From Massilia sp. W12 (GTDB lineage Bacteria > Pseudomonadota > Gammaproteobacteria > Burkholderiales > Burkholderiaceae_D), in NCBI RefSeq assembly GCF_037300705.1, contig NZ_CP147776.1, positions 3,224,001 through 3,288,000 on the forward strand: a DNA stretch of 64,000 nt, read 5' to 3'. Shown in pieces: positions 38,589 through 47,654 of this stretch (within the stretch, counting starts at the first letter, position 1; each line of letters starts with the position of its first letter). The notes under the pieces were generated by a model, which saw only the letters and a list, made by a program, of their open reading frames with translations, was not told where the DNA came from and searched no databases. The position numbers and the translations under genes were made by a program.

Positions 38589-39479
38589 ATGGCGATTGTG
38601 GTGGATAAATCGAGCCGCTGGCGCATCATTGCCGCGCATGCGCTCTTGATCGGTTTGACAGCGCTGGTGCTGTTTCCCTTTTTGATTATTTTGTCGATTT
38701 CGCTGCGTCCCGGTAATTTTGCGGTGGGCAGTTTGATTCCGGCGGAAATCAGCCTGGATCACTGGCGCTTGGCGCTTGGCATCTCATATCAGGGGCCGAA
38801 CGGCAACTTGATTCAGCCGGAATATCCGGTGTTGCGCTGGTTGTGGAATTCGATCAAGGTCGCCACCTTAAGCGCCGGCCTTGCGGTGTTGCTCTCGACC
38901 ACTTGCGCGTATGCCTTTGCGCGCATGCGATTCCGTTTCAAGCAGCAGACTTTATCCATGCTTTTGCTGCTGCAAATGTTCCCGGCGGTATTGGCGATGA
39001 TTGCCTTTCATGCGATTTTCGACTGGCTGGGCAGCTACATCCCCTGGCTGGGAATTGATAATCACGGCAGTTTGATCCTGGCCTACACCGGCGGCCTGGC
39101 GATGCACATTTGGACCATCAAGGGGTATTTTGAAACGATTCCGATTGAGATCGAAGAAGCCGCCAAAGTCGATGGGGCCACGCCGTGGCAGGCATTTGTG
39201 TATGTTTTATTGCCGATGGCATTGCCGATTTTGATGGTGGTGTTTTTATTAGCCTTCATCGCCGCCATGAATGAATATCCGATTGCCTCCGTGCTTTTGC
39301 ACGAGCGCGACAAGATGACGCTGGCGATTGGCATGAAGTCATTTTTGTATGAGCAGAAATATTTGTGGGGCGATTTTGCAGCGGCGGCGATTTTATCGGG
39401 TCTGCCGATTACGGCGGTGTTTTTGCTGGCGCAACGCTGGATGGTGTCCGGCTTAACCGCCGGAGGGGTGAAGGGGTGA
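38589..39479 (+). CDS. malG: Maltose transporter permease MalG
   Basis: 296 residues, six membrane helices. The EAA motif [21 protein letters not shown] contacts MalK. The start lies behind an AAGGAGG site (38579-38585) overlapping the end of malF. C-terminal [17 protein letters not shown] and GLTAGGVKG match MalG. It is the last transporter gene; the 120-bp repeat cluster begins right after its stop. Confidence 0.94.
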   Translation: MAIVVDKSSRWRIIAAHALLIGLTALVLFPFLIILSISLRPGNFAVGSLIPAEISLDHWRLALGISYQGPNGNLIQPEYPVLRWLWNSIKVATLSAGLAVLLSTTCAYAFARMRFRFKQQTLSMLLLLQMFPAVLAMIAFHAIFDWLGSYIPWLGIDNHGSLILAYTGGLAMHIWTIKGYFETIPIEIEEAAKVDGATPWQAFVYVLLPMALPILMVVFLLAFIAAMNEYPIASVLLHERDKMTLAIGMKSFLYEQKYLWGDFAAAAILSGLPITAVFLLAQRWMVSGLTAGGVKG

Positions 39480-39484
39480 GCGCG

Positions 39485-39822
39485 GGGTTTCGCGCGGCAT
39501 GCCGCGCGCCGCGCGAACGGTCCGGGCATGCAAGCCCGGACTCCGTAGCCTTTGTTCTCAGCCGCGTCAGCGGCTGCAAGCTAAAAAGCACTGAAATCGA
39601 GCCGGGATTTCGCGCGGCATGCCGCGCGCCGCGCGAACGGTCCGGGCATGCAAGCCCGGACTCCGTAGCCTTTGTTCTCAGCCGCGTCAGCGGCTGCAAG
39701 CTCAAAAGCACTGAAATCGAGCCGGGGTTTCGCGCGGCATGCCGCGCGCCGCGCGAACGGTCCGGGCATGCAAGCCCGGACTCCGCAGCCTTTGTTCTCA
39801 GCCGCGTCAGCGGCTGCAAGCT
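39485..39822. repeat. 120-bp direct repeat, nearly three tandem copies, hairpin-rich
   Basis: Units begin near 39488, 39608 and 39728 with a period of exactly 120 bases; the third copy stops at 39822. The copies differ at only a few positions. Each unit contains three perfect inverted repeats: CGCGCGGCATGCCGCGCG, TCCGGGC-6-GCCCGGA and CAGCCGC-4-GCGGCTG. It fills the malG-amylase gap. The make-up is like REP/BIME-type extragenic repeats. Open frames crossing it are artefacts of the repeat. Confidence 0.92.
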
Positions 39823-39890
39823 ACCCCCTCCACGGGGATGCAGGCCACAGAAGTAAAAACATCTCCCAAACACCGTTTCCACCACTCGCC

Positions 39891-41534
39891 ATGAAAATCC
39901 TGCTCTCCACCACCCTGCTCGCCCTGTCCCTGCATGCCGGAGCCAGCCCCGTCCCGCCGCCGCAGGCCGCCGGCTTTGCCGCCAATCCGATTGTGTATTT
40001 TGTCTTAACCGACCGCTTCCACAACGGCAATCCGGGCAATGACGCATCGTATGGCCGCACGCCGGGCAAGGGGCCGGGCGATTTTCATGGCGGCGACCTG
40101 GCCGGACTCACGCAAAAACTCAAAGCCGGCTATTTCCGCGATCTGGGCGTCAATGCACTGTGGATTTCCGCGCCATATGAGCAAATCCACGGCTGGGTGG
40201 TGGGCGGCAAGCAAAGTTTTAAACACTACGCCTACCACGGCTACTGGGCGCTGGACTACACCCTGCTGGATAAAAACATGGGCACGCCTGCCGAATTGCG
40301 CGAGCTGGTCGATACCGCCCATGCGCAAGGCATCCGTATCCTGTTTGACGTGGTGATCAACCATCCCGGTTACGCCGATTTGCACACCCTGGCCGAATAC
40401 AAGATTCCAGTGTTATGGAAAGGCTGGGAAAAAGCCACCCTGCGCGACTATCACAGCCTGATCGACTACAACAACTTCGCCTTCAAAGAATGGTGGGGGC
40501 CGGACTGGGTGCGCGCCGGGCTGCCCGGCTATGTCGATGGCGGGCGCGATGATGAAACCATGCAGCTGGCCTATCTGCCCGATTTCCGCACCGAACGCGA
40601 CAAAGCCGTGTCCCTCCCGCCGATTCTGAAAAAGAAAGCCGACACCCGCGCGCGCGACCTGCCCAACACCAGCGTGCGCGGCTACCTGGTGCAATGGCTG
40701 GCCGACTGGGTGCGCGAATACGGCATCGACGGCTTTCGCTGCGACACCGTGAAACATGTCGAAGCAGCCTCCTGGCTGGCCTTAAAGCAAGCCGCCAGCA
40801 AAGCCCTGGCGGAATGGAAGGCGAACAATCCGGCCAAAAAAATTGACGACGCGCCCTTTTGGATGACCGGCGAAGCCTGGGGCCACGGCCCGCAGCGCAG
40901 CCACTGGCATGAGGCCGGCTTTGATTCGATGATCAATTTTGATTTTCAAAGCGCCGCCAGCGCCGACTGGCTGACGCTGGATAAAACCTGGCTGGCGTAT
41001 GCCAATGCCCTGCAGGCGCAAGACAAGCCGTTTGACATCCTGTCCTATATCTCCTCGCACGACACCGCCCTGTTTGCGCGCGACAAATTGCGCCACGGGG
41101 TAAGCGCCCTGTTGCTGACGCCGGGCGGGGTGCAATTATTTTATGGCGATGAAAGCGCGCGCCCGAATGGCGCCGCGCCGGAGGGCGACCCGCAACAAGC
41201 CACGCGCTCGCCCATGAATTGGGACAGTATGGATAAAACGCTGCTGCAACATGCGCAAAAACTCACGCAATTCCGCGCCCGCCATGTCGCCATAGCGCGC
41301 GGCGAGCATATGCGCCTGTCCGAGCAGCCCTACGCCTTTATGCGCGTGGACGCCAAGCGCGGCGATATGGTCTTGGTGGCGCCGCAAGCGCAAGGCGATA
41401 TCCTACTGCCGGCAGGCCGCTTTGCCGAAGGCCAAGCACTGCGCGACGCCTACAGCGGACAACTCACCCGCGTCAAACAAGGCAAGATTGCGCTGCAGGC
41501 GCAAGGCAGCGTTTTACTCGAAATCGCAGAATAA
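39891..41534 (+). CDS. Secreted GH13 alpha-amylase
   Basis: 547 residues with a signal peptide (MKILLSTTLLALSLHAGA), so it acts in the periplasm or outside. It breaks starch or maltodextrin into sugars for the upstream transporter. GH13 motifs: NPIVYFVLTDRFHNG, FDVVINHPGY, catalytic Asp in DGFRCDTVKHVE, Glu in MTGEAWGHG, and ISSHDTALF in place of the usual NHD. ATG 39891 is the only start giving a signal peptide. The repeat cluster separates it from malG, so co-transcription is uncertain. Confidence 0.88.
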   Translation: MKILLSTTLLALSLHAGASPVPPPQAAGFAANPIVYFVLTDRFHNGNPGNDASYGRTPGKGPGDFHGGDLAGLTQKLKAGYFRDLGVNALWISAPYEQIHGWVVGGKQSFKHYAYHGYWALDYTLLDKNMGTPAELRELVDTAHAQGIRILFDVVINHPGYADLHTLAEYKIPVLWKGWEKATLRDYHSLIDYNNFAFKEWWGPDWVRAGLPGYVDGGRDDETMQLAYLPDFRTERDKAVSLPPILKKKADTRARDLPNTSVRGYLVQWLADWVREYGIDGFRCDTVKHVEAASWLALKQAASKALAEWKANNPAKKIDDAPFWMTGEAWGHGPQRSHWHEAGFDSMINFDFQSAASADWLTLDKTWLAYANALQAQDKPFDILSYISSHDTALFARDKLRHGVSALLLTPGGVQLFYGDESARPNGAAPEGDPQQATRSPMNWDSMDKTLLQHAQKLTQFRARHVAIARGEHMRLSEQPYAFMRVDAKRGDMVLVAPQAQGDILLPAGRFAEGQALRDAYSGQLTRVKQGKIALQAQGSVLLEIAE

Positions 41535-41599
41535 AGCCGCGCCGCTTGCATGTTTGGCGCACAGCGCCCAGAATGCAAGCAAACCAATTGCGGGAGTAT

Positions 41600-44500
41600 A
41601 TGATGCGGCTGCCGGCTCTGTTTTGTTTTCTCCTCGCCCTGCTCTGCCTGCCTACGCCACGCGCACAGGCGGCGGAGAGCCATCCCCGCCTGTGGCTCAA
41701 CAGCAGCGATGTCAGCCGGCTGCGCAGCTGGGCCACCCAGGAAAATCCCTTCTGGCGCGATGCCTTGCTGCCACTGGCGCAACGCGCCAAAGCCGAAATG
41801 GATCGCGGCGATGTGCCGGGGCGCGATTGCGGCAGCACGGAATATGAATCCTACCCGGCGGAAATGTATGCCGAACTGTTCGCCTTCATGTCATTAATCG
41901 AAGCCGACGCCGCCGTGCGCGCTGATTATGCCGGGCGCGCCCGCACGCTTTTACTGGGCATCATGCGCCATGCCGCGCTCGGCCCTTCGGAAGACCGCAG
42001 CGTGGTGTGCGCCGAAACCGGCTCAGCGGATTACCCGCCCTATCGCAGCCCGCGCTTTTTCACCGAAGACTCCAACCGCGCACGCTGGCATGGCGAAGCG
42101 TTTCCCCTGGTGGTGGACTGGATTTATCCATATTTGAACAGCGAAGACAAAACCCTGATCCGCAGCGTGTTTTTGCGCTGGGCGCAAGAAATAGTGGAGC
42201 GCGGCTATCACCGTCCCGAGCCGATTGGCGTTGTCAACTCCCCCACCCTGCTGGAAAACAGCAGCCAGGTGCGCTGGTCGGGCAATAATTATTTTGTCGC
42301 CCATATGCGCAATCTGGGCATGCTGGCGCTCTCTTTCGACGCGGCGGACGACGCCAATAATCAATTGCGCAATTATCTGGGCAACGCCACCGGGGCCTGG
42401 CTGTATATCTTTGATCATTTAACGCGCGGCGATGCGCGCGGCGGGCTGCTGCCGGAAGGCTATGAATACAGCCCGCAAACCGCCAGCTACGCGGTGCAAT
42501 TTCTGCTGGCCTTGAAAACCGCCGGGGCCGATACCTGCGGGCGGCACTGCCGGCTGGCGGAAAATCCGTTTTGGGATGACTTCCTGATCTCTTACTACCA
42601 TTCGCTCAGCCCGGCCCCGACCACCAACGCCAATCAGCAACGCGTGTTTTTGCCGGCCTGGTATGGCGATGGCGAAAACTATCAAAGCAGCGACTTCATC
42701 AGCGCCTTTGGCGCGATGGGCGCATATGATTATCTGGATGGGCGCAGCGAGCGCTTAGCTTCATTGCGCTGGGCGCAAACCCATTTGGCCCCGGGCGGGG
42801 CCGCCGGTTTGACGCGGCGCGCCTCCAACCCGGAAGATTTCCGCCAGGCGATTTTGTATTTCATGCTGTTTGACCCGAACGTGGTCAGCATTCCCGAATA
42901 CGACCCGCGCAGCAGCCTGCCGCTGAGCTGGTTTGCGACCGGCTTGCACACCGTGCTGGCGCGCAACAGCTGGAGTGCGGACGCCTCCTGGTTTTCGTAT
43001 CAGATGAGCTGGAACCACATCGACCACCAGCAAGCCGCCGGCGGCAATTTTGAGTGGTATCACAATGGCGAATGGCTGACCAAGGCGCGCAATGGCTATC
43101 CCGATATCGCTGAAGGCATCGCCAGCTCGGAATTCAAAAATGCGCTGACGATAGAAAACAGCCGCCCCAACCGCGATGCAAATGACTGGCGCATCGACCT
43201 CTGGCAACGCGGCTCGCAATGGAATCTGCTGCCCTCGGGCGATCCGCAATGGCTGGCGTCCAGCCATAACCGCCATTATCAATACGTGCACAGCGACAAT
43301 ACCAATCTGTACAACGCAAGCAACGAAGGCGTGAACGATGTGCGGCACGCCAGCCGCGCTCTGCTGTGGCTGCCGGGCGAGGCGCTGTTTGTGTTTGACC
43401 GCGCCGAAACCGCCAGCGCCAACCGCTTTAAGCGTTGGTGGCTGCAACTGGCCAACCCGGCCACGATAGAGGGCAAGCTGGCCAGCTCGCGCACCGCCGG
43501 CAATCAAACCCTGTGGCTGCACAGCTTGCTGCCGCAAAACGCCGTGCTGACTGCAGTCAACACCAACGAGCAGCATATTGAAAACACCGCCGCGCGCGGC
43601 GATTTGATGCGGGTGCGTCTGCGCGTGGATGCGCCGGACAATCCGCAAGCGCTGCAGTTTTTGCATAAATTAAGCGTCGGCGGCAACGCCGCCAGCGCGC
43701 AAGGGACGCTGGTGCAAAGCAGCAACGGGGCCTGGAGCGGCGCCACCCATGGCGACACCCTGGTCATGTTTCCCCACAATGTGCAGGGCGAGGCCGGTTT
43801 CAGCTACGACAGCAGCGCCAGCCGCCACATCATTACCGGCTTGCGCGCCAACAGCGCCTACAGCTTGAGCCGCAGCGGCAATACCTGGATGTTGAGCAGC
43901 GGCGGCGCTTTGCAAAGCGATGCCGGCGGGGTCTTGCACTATCCGCAGGGCAATGACGCCCTGCTCAGCTTGAGTCTGCAGGGTAATGGAGTGGGCCTGG
44001 TGATGAGCGATCCGGCCGGGGTCTGGTGCGGCACAGCCTGCAGCGCCACATTTGCGCCCGGCGCCAGCGTCAGCTTGCGCGCAGTCGCCGCCAGCGGCAG
44101 CGTGTTTAGCGGTTGGAGCGGGGCGTGCAGCGGCGCCGCCAGCACCTGCACCGTCAGCATGAGCGCAGCGCAAAGCGTGAGCGCCAGTTTTGCCGCCAGC
44201 GGCGGCGGCGCGGCGCCTGGCGCCCCCACCCTGCTGCGCACCCAGCCGGCGGAAAATGGCGCGCAATTGTATTTCAGCGCGCCGACAGACAGCGGCGGCA
44301 GCGCGCTGACCGGCTATCTGGCCGCCTGCACTGCGAACGGACAAAGCACGCGCAGCGCCAGCGGCGCAGCCAGCCCGCTGCGCATCGAATTAAGCGCCGG
44401 CATCATCTGGCGTTGCAGCGTGCAAGCGCAAAACAGCGCCGGCGCCGGCAGCGCCTCGAATGCGCTGGCGGCGCAAGCGCTGGGGGCTGGCGCATTGCAT

Positions 44501-45022
44501 GCGGTGAATGTGGCGCGCAGCGCCTGCAGCCAGGCAGCATCCGGCAATGACTGGCAAATCACATGCGGCGCGCAAACTTTCACAGCCAGCCGCGCACAGC
44601 GCGTGCAATTCAGCGATGGCCAGCTGGCGTTTGACACCGAAGGCAATGCCGGCAAGGTGTATCGCTTATACCAGGCCGCCTTTGACCGCCAGCCGGACGC
44701 TGCCGGCCTGGGCTTTCACCTGGCCACGATTGAAAAATACGGCTTGAATCTGGAAGGCGTGGCGCGCAATTTTGTGCAAAGCCAGGAGTTTTCCGATCGC
44801 TATGGCAGCCTGGACAATAACGGCTTTGTGGCGCAACTGTATCAAAACGTGCTGCACCGGCCTGCAGACGCCGGCGGGCTGGCGTTTTGGGTGAATATCC
44901 TCAACACCGGGGCCGGCACCCGCTTTGGCGTGCTGGTCGGTTTTTCTGAATCAGCCGAAAACAAAAGCGGCGTGGCGGCGGCGATTGCAAACGGCATCAG
45001 TTTCACGCCATGGGAGCAATAA
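41600..45022 (+). CDS. Large secreted heparinase-like protein with Fn3-like and DUF4214 domains
   Basis: 1140 residues. Signal peptide (MRLPALFCFLLALLCLPTPRAQA), then about 730 residues resembling heparinase II/III-type polysaccharide lyases: a helical toroid (HPRLWLNSSDVSRLRSW, RWHGEAFPLVVDWIYPYL, LLENSSQVRWSGNNYF) followed by a beta-sandwich part (HIDHQQAAGGNFEWY with candidate catalytic His). Next come a Cys-containing bacterial repeat domain (about 790-870), an Fn3-like domain (about 875-960) and a DUF4214 domain (KVYRLYQAAFDRQPDAAGL) at the end, often found in surface or secreted proteins. The substrate is unknown. ATG 41600 or 41603 could start it. Confidence 0.65.
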   Translation: MMRLPALFCFLLALLCLPTPRAQAAESHPRLWLNSSDVSRLRSWATQENPFWRDALLPLAQRAKAEMDRGDVPGRDCGSTEYESYPAEMYAELFAFMSLIEADAAVRADYAGRARTLLLGIMRHAALGPSEDRSVVCAETGSADYPPYRSPRFFTEDSNRARWHGEAFPLVVDWIYPYLNSEDKTLIRSVFLRWAQEIVERGYHRPEPIGVVNSPTLLENSSQVRWSGNNYFVAHMRNLGMLALSFDAADDANNQLRNYLGNATGAWLYIFDHLTRGDARGGLLPEGYEYSPQTASYAVQFLLALKTAGADTCGRHCRLAENPFWDDFLISYYHSLSPAPTTNANQQRVFLPAWYGDGENYQSSDFISAFGAMGAYDYLDGRSERLASLRWAQTHLAPGGAAGLTRRASNPEDFRQAILYFMLFDPNVVSIPEYDPRSSLPLSWFATGLHTVLARNSWSADASWFSYQMSWNHIDHQQAAGGNFEWYHNGEWLTKARNGYPDIAEGIASSEFKNALTIENSRPNRDANDWRIDLWQRGSQWNLLPSGDPQWLASSHNRHYQYVHSDNTNLYNASNEGVNDVRHASRALLWLPGEALFVFDRAETASANRFKRWWLQLANPATIEGKLASSRTAGNQTLWLHSLLPQNAVLTAVNTNEQHIENTAARGDLMRVRLRVDAPDNPQALQFLHKLSVGGNAASAQGTLVQSSNGAWSGATHGDTLVMFPHNVQGEAGFSYDSSASRHIITGLRANSAYSLSRSGNTWMLSSGGALQSDAGGVLHYPQGNDALLSLSLQGNGVGLVMSDPAGVWCGTACSATFAPGASVSLRAVAASGSVFSGWSGACSGAASTCTVSMSAAQSVSASFAASGGGAAPGAPTLLRTQPAENGAQLYFSAPTDSGGSALTGYLAACTANGQSTRSASGAASPLRIELSAGIIWRCSVQAQNSAGAGSASNALAAQALGAGALHAVNVARSACSQAASGNDWQITCGAQTFTASRAQRVQFSDGQLAFDTEGNAGKVYRLYQAAFDRQPDAAGLGFHLATIEKYGLNLEGVARNFVQSQEFSDRYGSLDNNGFVAQLYQNVLHRPADAGGLAFWVNILNTGAGTRFGVLVGFSESAENKSGVAAAIANGISFTPWEQ

Positions 45023-45201
45023 GCCAAACCGGGCTTGCCGCCAGCGCTGCGCCCGGCTGCGGCCGCGTGGCGTGAAAACATCAAGCGCGGCAAGGCTTTC
45101 GCGCCGATGCGATCCTGCGCCGCCAACAGCGGCTGGCGGAAAAGCGTTCCCCCCTTTTGCCCATGGTATGCTTAACAAATCAACAGCATACGGAAGCAGG
45201 T

Positions 45202-46104
45202 ATGAAACCAGGTATCGTGTTAGGCATTGCCGCCCTTGCCCTGGCGGCGGGCGGGGCGTGGCTGATTTATGGCGGCGAGGAAGCCGCCGTCAGCCCGGCG
45301 CAAAATCAAGTGCAAAAAAATGTCGATGGCTTGATGGGGCAAATCACGGCCCAGCAAGCCGGAGCCGCACCCATCGCCAGCGGCGCCGCGCCATCGCTGC
45401 CCTTGCGCATGTACAGCTTTGCGCGCGAAGGCAATCTCAAGCAATACGCGGACTCCCTCAAACAAAGTCAACAGGCCGCGCAAGCCTATCAGGGCTTGCG
45501 TGCGATTCAAGCCTGCCTTGCGCTGCGCGCGCACACCGAAAATATGCGCATCGTACTGGAACAGGCCGATGGCACGCCGGGCATGAACCGCGAGCGGCGC
45601 GCCGCGATTGAAGAAGTGCAGCGCCGCTGCCAGGGCTTTGCCAATACGCCCGATCAAGACATGCTCAAACAGCAGGAAGCGCAGATGGAATTGGCGCGCC
45701 GCTTAGGCTCGGTCGAAGCCAAACTTGATCAGGCCGGCGGCGATGCGCAAATCGACCGCGACACCATGCTGGCCTTGCTGCAAAGCCACGCCGACAGCGC
45801 CTGGGAACGCGCCAGCCCGGCCTTTGCCGCCTCGCTTAAAAACGCGCTCAAGATCAGTCCCGACACCATCGAAAGCCAGGAAGTGGACACCGCCGTCATG
45901 CTGGCCGGCTGTGAATTGGGCAAGGATTGCAGTGAACAATCCTGGGGCACGGTGGCGCAGTGCGCGTTTGACAATTACTGTCAAAAACCGCCCGCCTTGA
46001 ACTGGCAGGACAATTTAAGTGAAGAGAATAAAAAACGCATTCTGGATCTGAAAACGCGCATCACCCAGATGGTGCGCAGTAATAATTACAGCAGCATACG
46101 CTGA
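45202..46104 (+). CDS. Hypothetical exported or membrane-anchored protein
   Basis: 300 residues from ATG 45202 behind a GGAAGCAGG site. One N-terminal hydrophobic segment (GIVLGIAALALAAGGAWLIYG) anchors or exports it; the rest is a helical, Gln/Ala-rich soluble part. Four cysteines at the C-terminal third (CELGKDC, CAFDNYC) could form disulfides, which suggests a periplasmic location. I do not recognise the family. It ends 23 bases before the carotenoid oxygenase gene and may share its transcript. Confidence 0.65.
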   Translation: MKPGIVLGIAALALAAGGAWLIYGGEEAAVSPAQNQVQKNVDGLMGQITAQQAGAAPIASGAAPSLPLRMYSFAREGNLKQYADSLKQSQQAAQAYQGLRAIQACLALRAHTENMRIVLEQADGTPGMNRERRAAIEEVQRRCQGFANTPDQDMLKQQEAQMELARRLGSVEAKLDQAGGDAQIDRDTMLALLQSHADSAWERASPAFAASLKNALKISPDTIESQEVDTAVMLAGCELGKDCSEQSWGTVAQCAFDNYCQKPPALNWQDNLSEENKKRILDLKTRITQMVRSNNYSSIR

Positions 46105-46127
46105 AGGCCGCAGCCAAGGGGGGAGCC

Positions 46128-47603
46128 ATGCCAGTCGAGATCGTCAACACCATCAGCAGCAATCTGCAAGCGAATGATCATCCCTATTTAAACGGGCCAT
46201 GGACGCCGCAATTGCAAGAAGTCAACGCCAGCGGGCTGGAAGTGATCGGAACCATTCCCGCTGACTTGAACGGGGTGTATTTGCGCAATACCGAAAACCA
46301 GATCCAGCAACCCATCGGGCGCTATCACCCGTTTGAGGGCGATGGCATGCTGCATATGATGCGCTTTCGCAATGGCCAGGTGGAATACCGCAACCGCGCA
46401 GTGCGCAGCGCCGCCTTTGTCGAAGAGCAAGCCGCCGGGCGCGCCCTGTGGGCCGGTTTGATGGAAGCGCCGGCCAAATCACAACGCCCCGGCATCGGCC
46501 CCAGCGGCCATTTGAAAGACGCTTCTTCCACCGATGTGGTGGTGCACGCCGGGCTTGCTTTAAGCACTTTTTATCAATGCGGCCAGGCGTATCAGCTCGA
46601 TCCCTGCACGCTGGAAGATTTAGGCCCGGCCCCCTGGGCGCCGCAACAAGGCGTCTCGGCCCATTGCAAAACCGATCCGCATACCGGGCAATTGCTGTTT
46701 TTCAACTACGGCAATGATTATCCCTATCTGCATTACGGGGCCTTGAATGCGCAACGCGAATTACTGTATTACCACGGCCTGCCGCTGCCCGGCCCGCGCT
46801 CCCCGCATGATTTTGCGTTCACCACCAACTATCTGATTTTCAATGATTTTCCCTTCCTGCCAGATGAACAGGCGCAAGCCGAAGGTCGGCATGTGATGCG
46901 CTTTGCGCCGCATATGCCGGCGCGCTTTGCGATTGTGCCGCGCCACGGCGGGCCGGAGGCGGTGCGCTGGTTTGAGGCAAGTTCCACCTATGTGCTGCAT
47001 TTTCTCAATGCCTGGGAAGAAGGCGATCAAATCGTACTGGACGGCTATTACCAGGAAGAGCCGATGCCGCGCCAGGCCAGCCCGGCCGCCATGCGCGTGG
47101 CGCCGGGTTATCAGCGCATGATGGCGTTCTTGGATCAGCACGCCTTCCGCCCGCATCTGCACCGCTGGCGTTTTGATCTGAAAACCGGCGTCTGCACAGA
47201 AGAGGCTTTAAGCCATCATCTGCTCGAATTCGGCACAATCAATCCGCAACGCCTGGGCCTGCCGTATCGCTATGCCTATTCGGCGATCCCGACACCGGGC
47301 TGGTTTTTATTTTCCGGTTTGATGAAGCAGGATTTGTCCGACGGCGGCACGCAGGAATATTTATTCGGCGAAGGACGTTTCGGCAGTGAAAGCCCGTTTG
47401 CGCCGCGCGATGGGGCGGTGGATGAGGATGACGGCTATTTAGTCAGCTTTGTCACAGACGCCTACGCCGCCCGTTCTGAATGCGTGGTGCTGGACGCCAA
47501 AAATATCGCCGCCGGGCCGGTTTGCCGGATTATTTTGCCGCACCAGATTTGCAGCGGCACCCATGCTTGCTGGGCCTCGGAAGCTGAATTGCAAAAAACC
47601 TGA
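46128..47603 (+). CDS. Carotenoid oxygenase (RPE65/CCD) family protein
   Basis: 491 residues. A non-haem iron enzyme family that splits carotenoids, stilbenes or related alkenes at double bonds. The four iron-binding histidines appear in VVVHAGLA, SAHCKTDPHTG, VLHFLNAWEEGD and CSGTHACW. N-terminal LNGVYLRNTENQ and the PFEGDGMLHMMRF blade are standard. There is no signal peptide. No carotenoid synthesis genes are nearby, so the substrate cannot be inferred from context. Confidence 0.9.
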   Translation: MPVEIVNTISSNLQANDHPYLNGPWTPQLQEVNASGLEVIGTIPADLNGVYLRNTENQIQQPIGRYHPFEGDGMLHMMRFRNGQVEYRNRAVRSAAFVEEQAAGRALWAGLMEAPAKSQRPGIGPSGHLKDASSTDVVVHAGLALSTFYQCGQAYQLDPCTLEDLGPAPWAPQQGVSAHCKTDPHTGQLLFFNYGNDYPYLHYGALNAQRELLYYHGLPLPGPRSPHDFAFTTNYLIFNDFPFLPDEQAQAEGRHVMRFAPHMPARFAIVPRHGGPEAVRWFEASSTYVLHFLNAWEEGDQIVLDGYYQEEPMPRQASPAAMRVAPGYQRMMAFLDQHAFRPHLHRWRFDLKTGVCTEEALSHHLLEFGTINPQRLGLPYRYAYSAIPTPGWFLFSGLMKQDLSDGGTQEYLFGEGRFGSESPFAPRDGAVDEDDGYLVSFVTDAYAARSECVVLDAKNIAAGPVCRIILPHQICSGTHACWASEAELQKT

Positions 47604-47608
47604 AACCG

Positions 47609-47646
47609 CTGCGGCCTGTTGCCTCACCCACAGCAACAGGCCGCAG
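47609..47646. terminator. Long hairpin between convergent genes
   Basis: Perfect 14-bp stem CTGCGGCCTGTTGC/GCAACAGGCCGCAG with a 10-base loop, between the carotenoid oxygenase and haloperoxidase-like stops. It has no T-tract on either strand, so it would be an atypical bidirectional terminator. Confidence 0.55.
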
Positions 47647-47654
47647 CCGGGCGA

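Noticed and set aside
39485-39822. CRISPR array
   Set aside because: The repeat is 120 bp and directly tandem with no unique spacers; there are no cas genes.
39409-40047. Open frames with a repeated peptide across the 120-bp repeats, on both strands
   Set aside because: They arise because 120 is a multiple of three and the unit lacks stops; none has a ribosome site, and one would extend the amylase N-terminus past its signal peptide.
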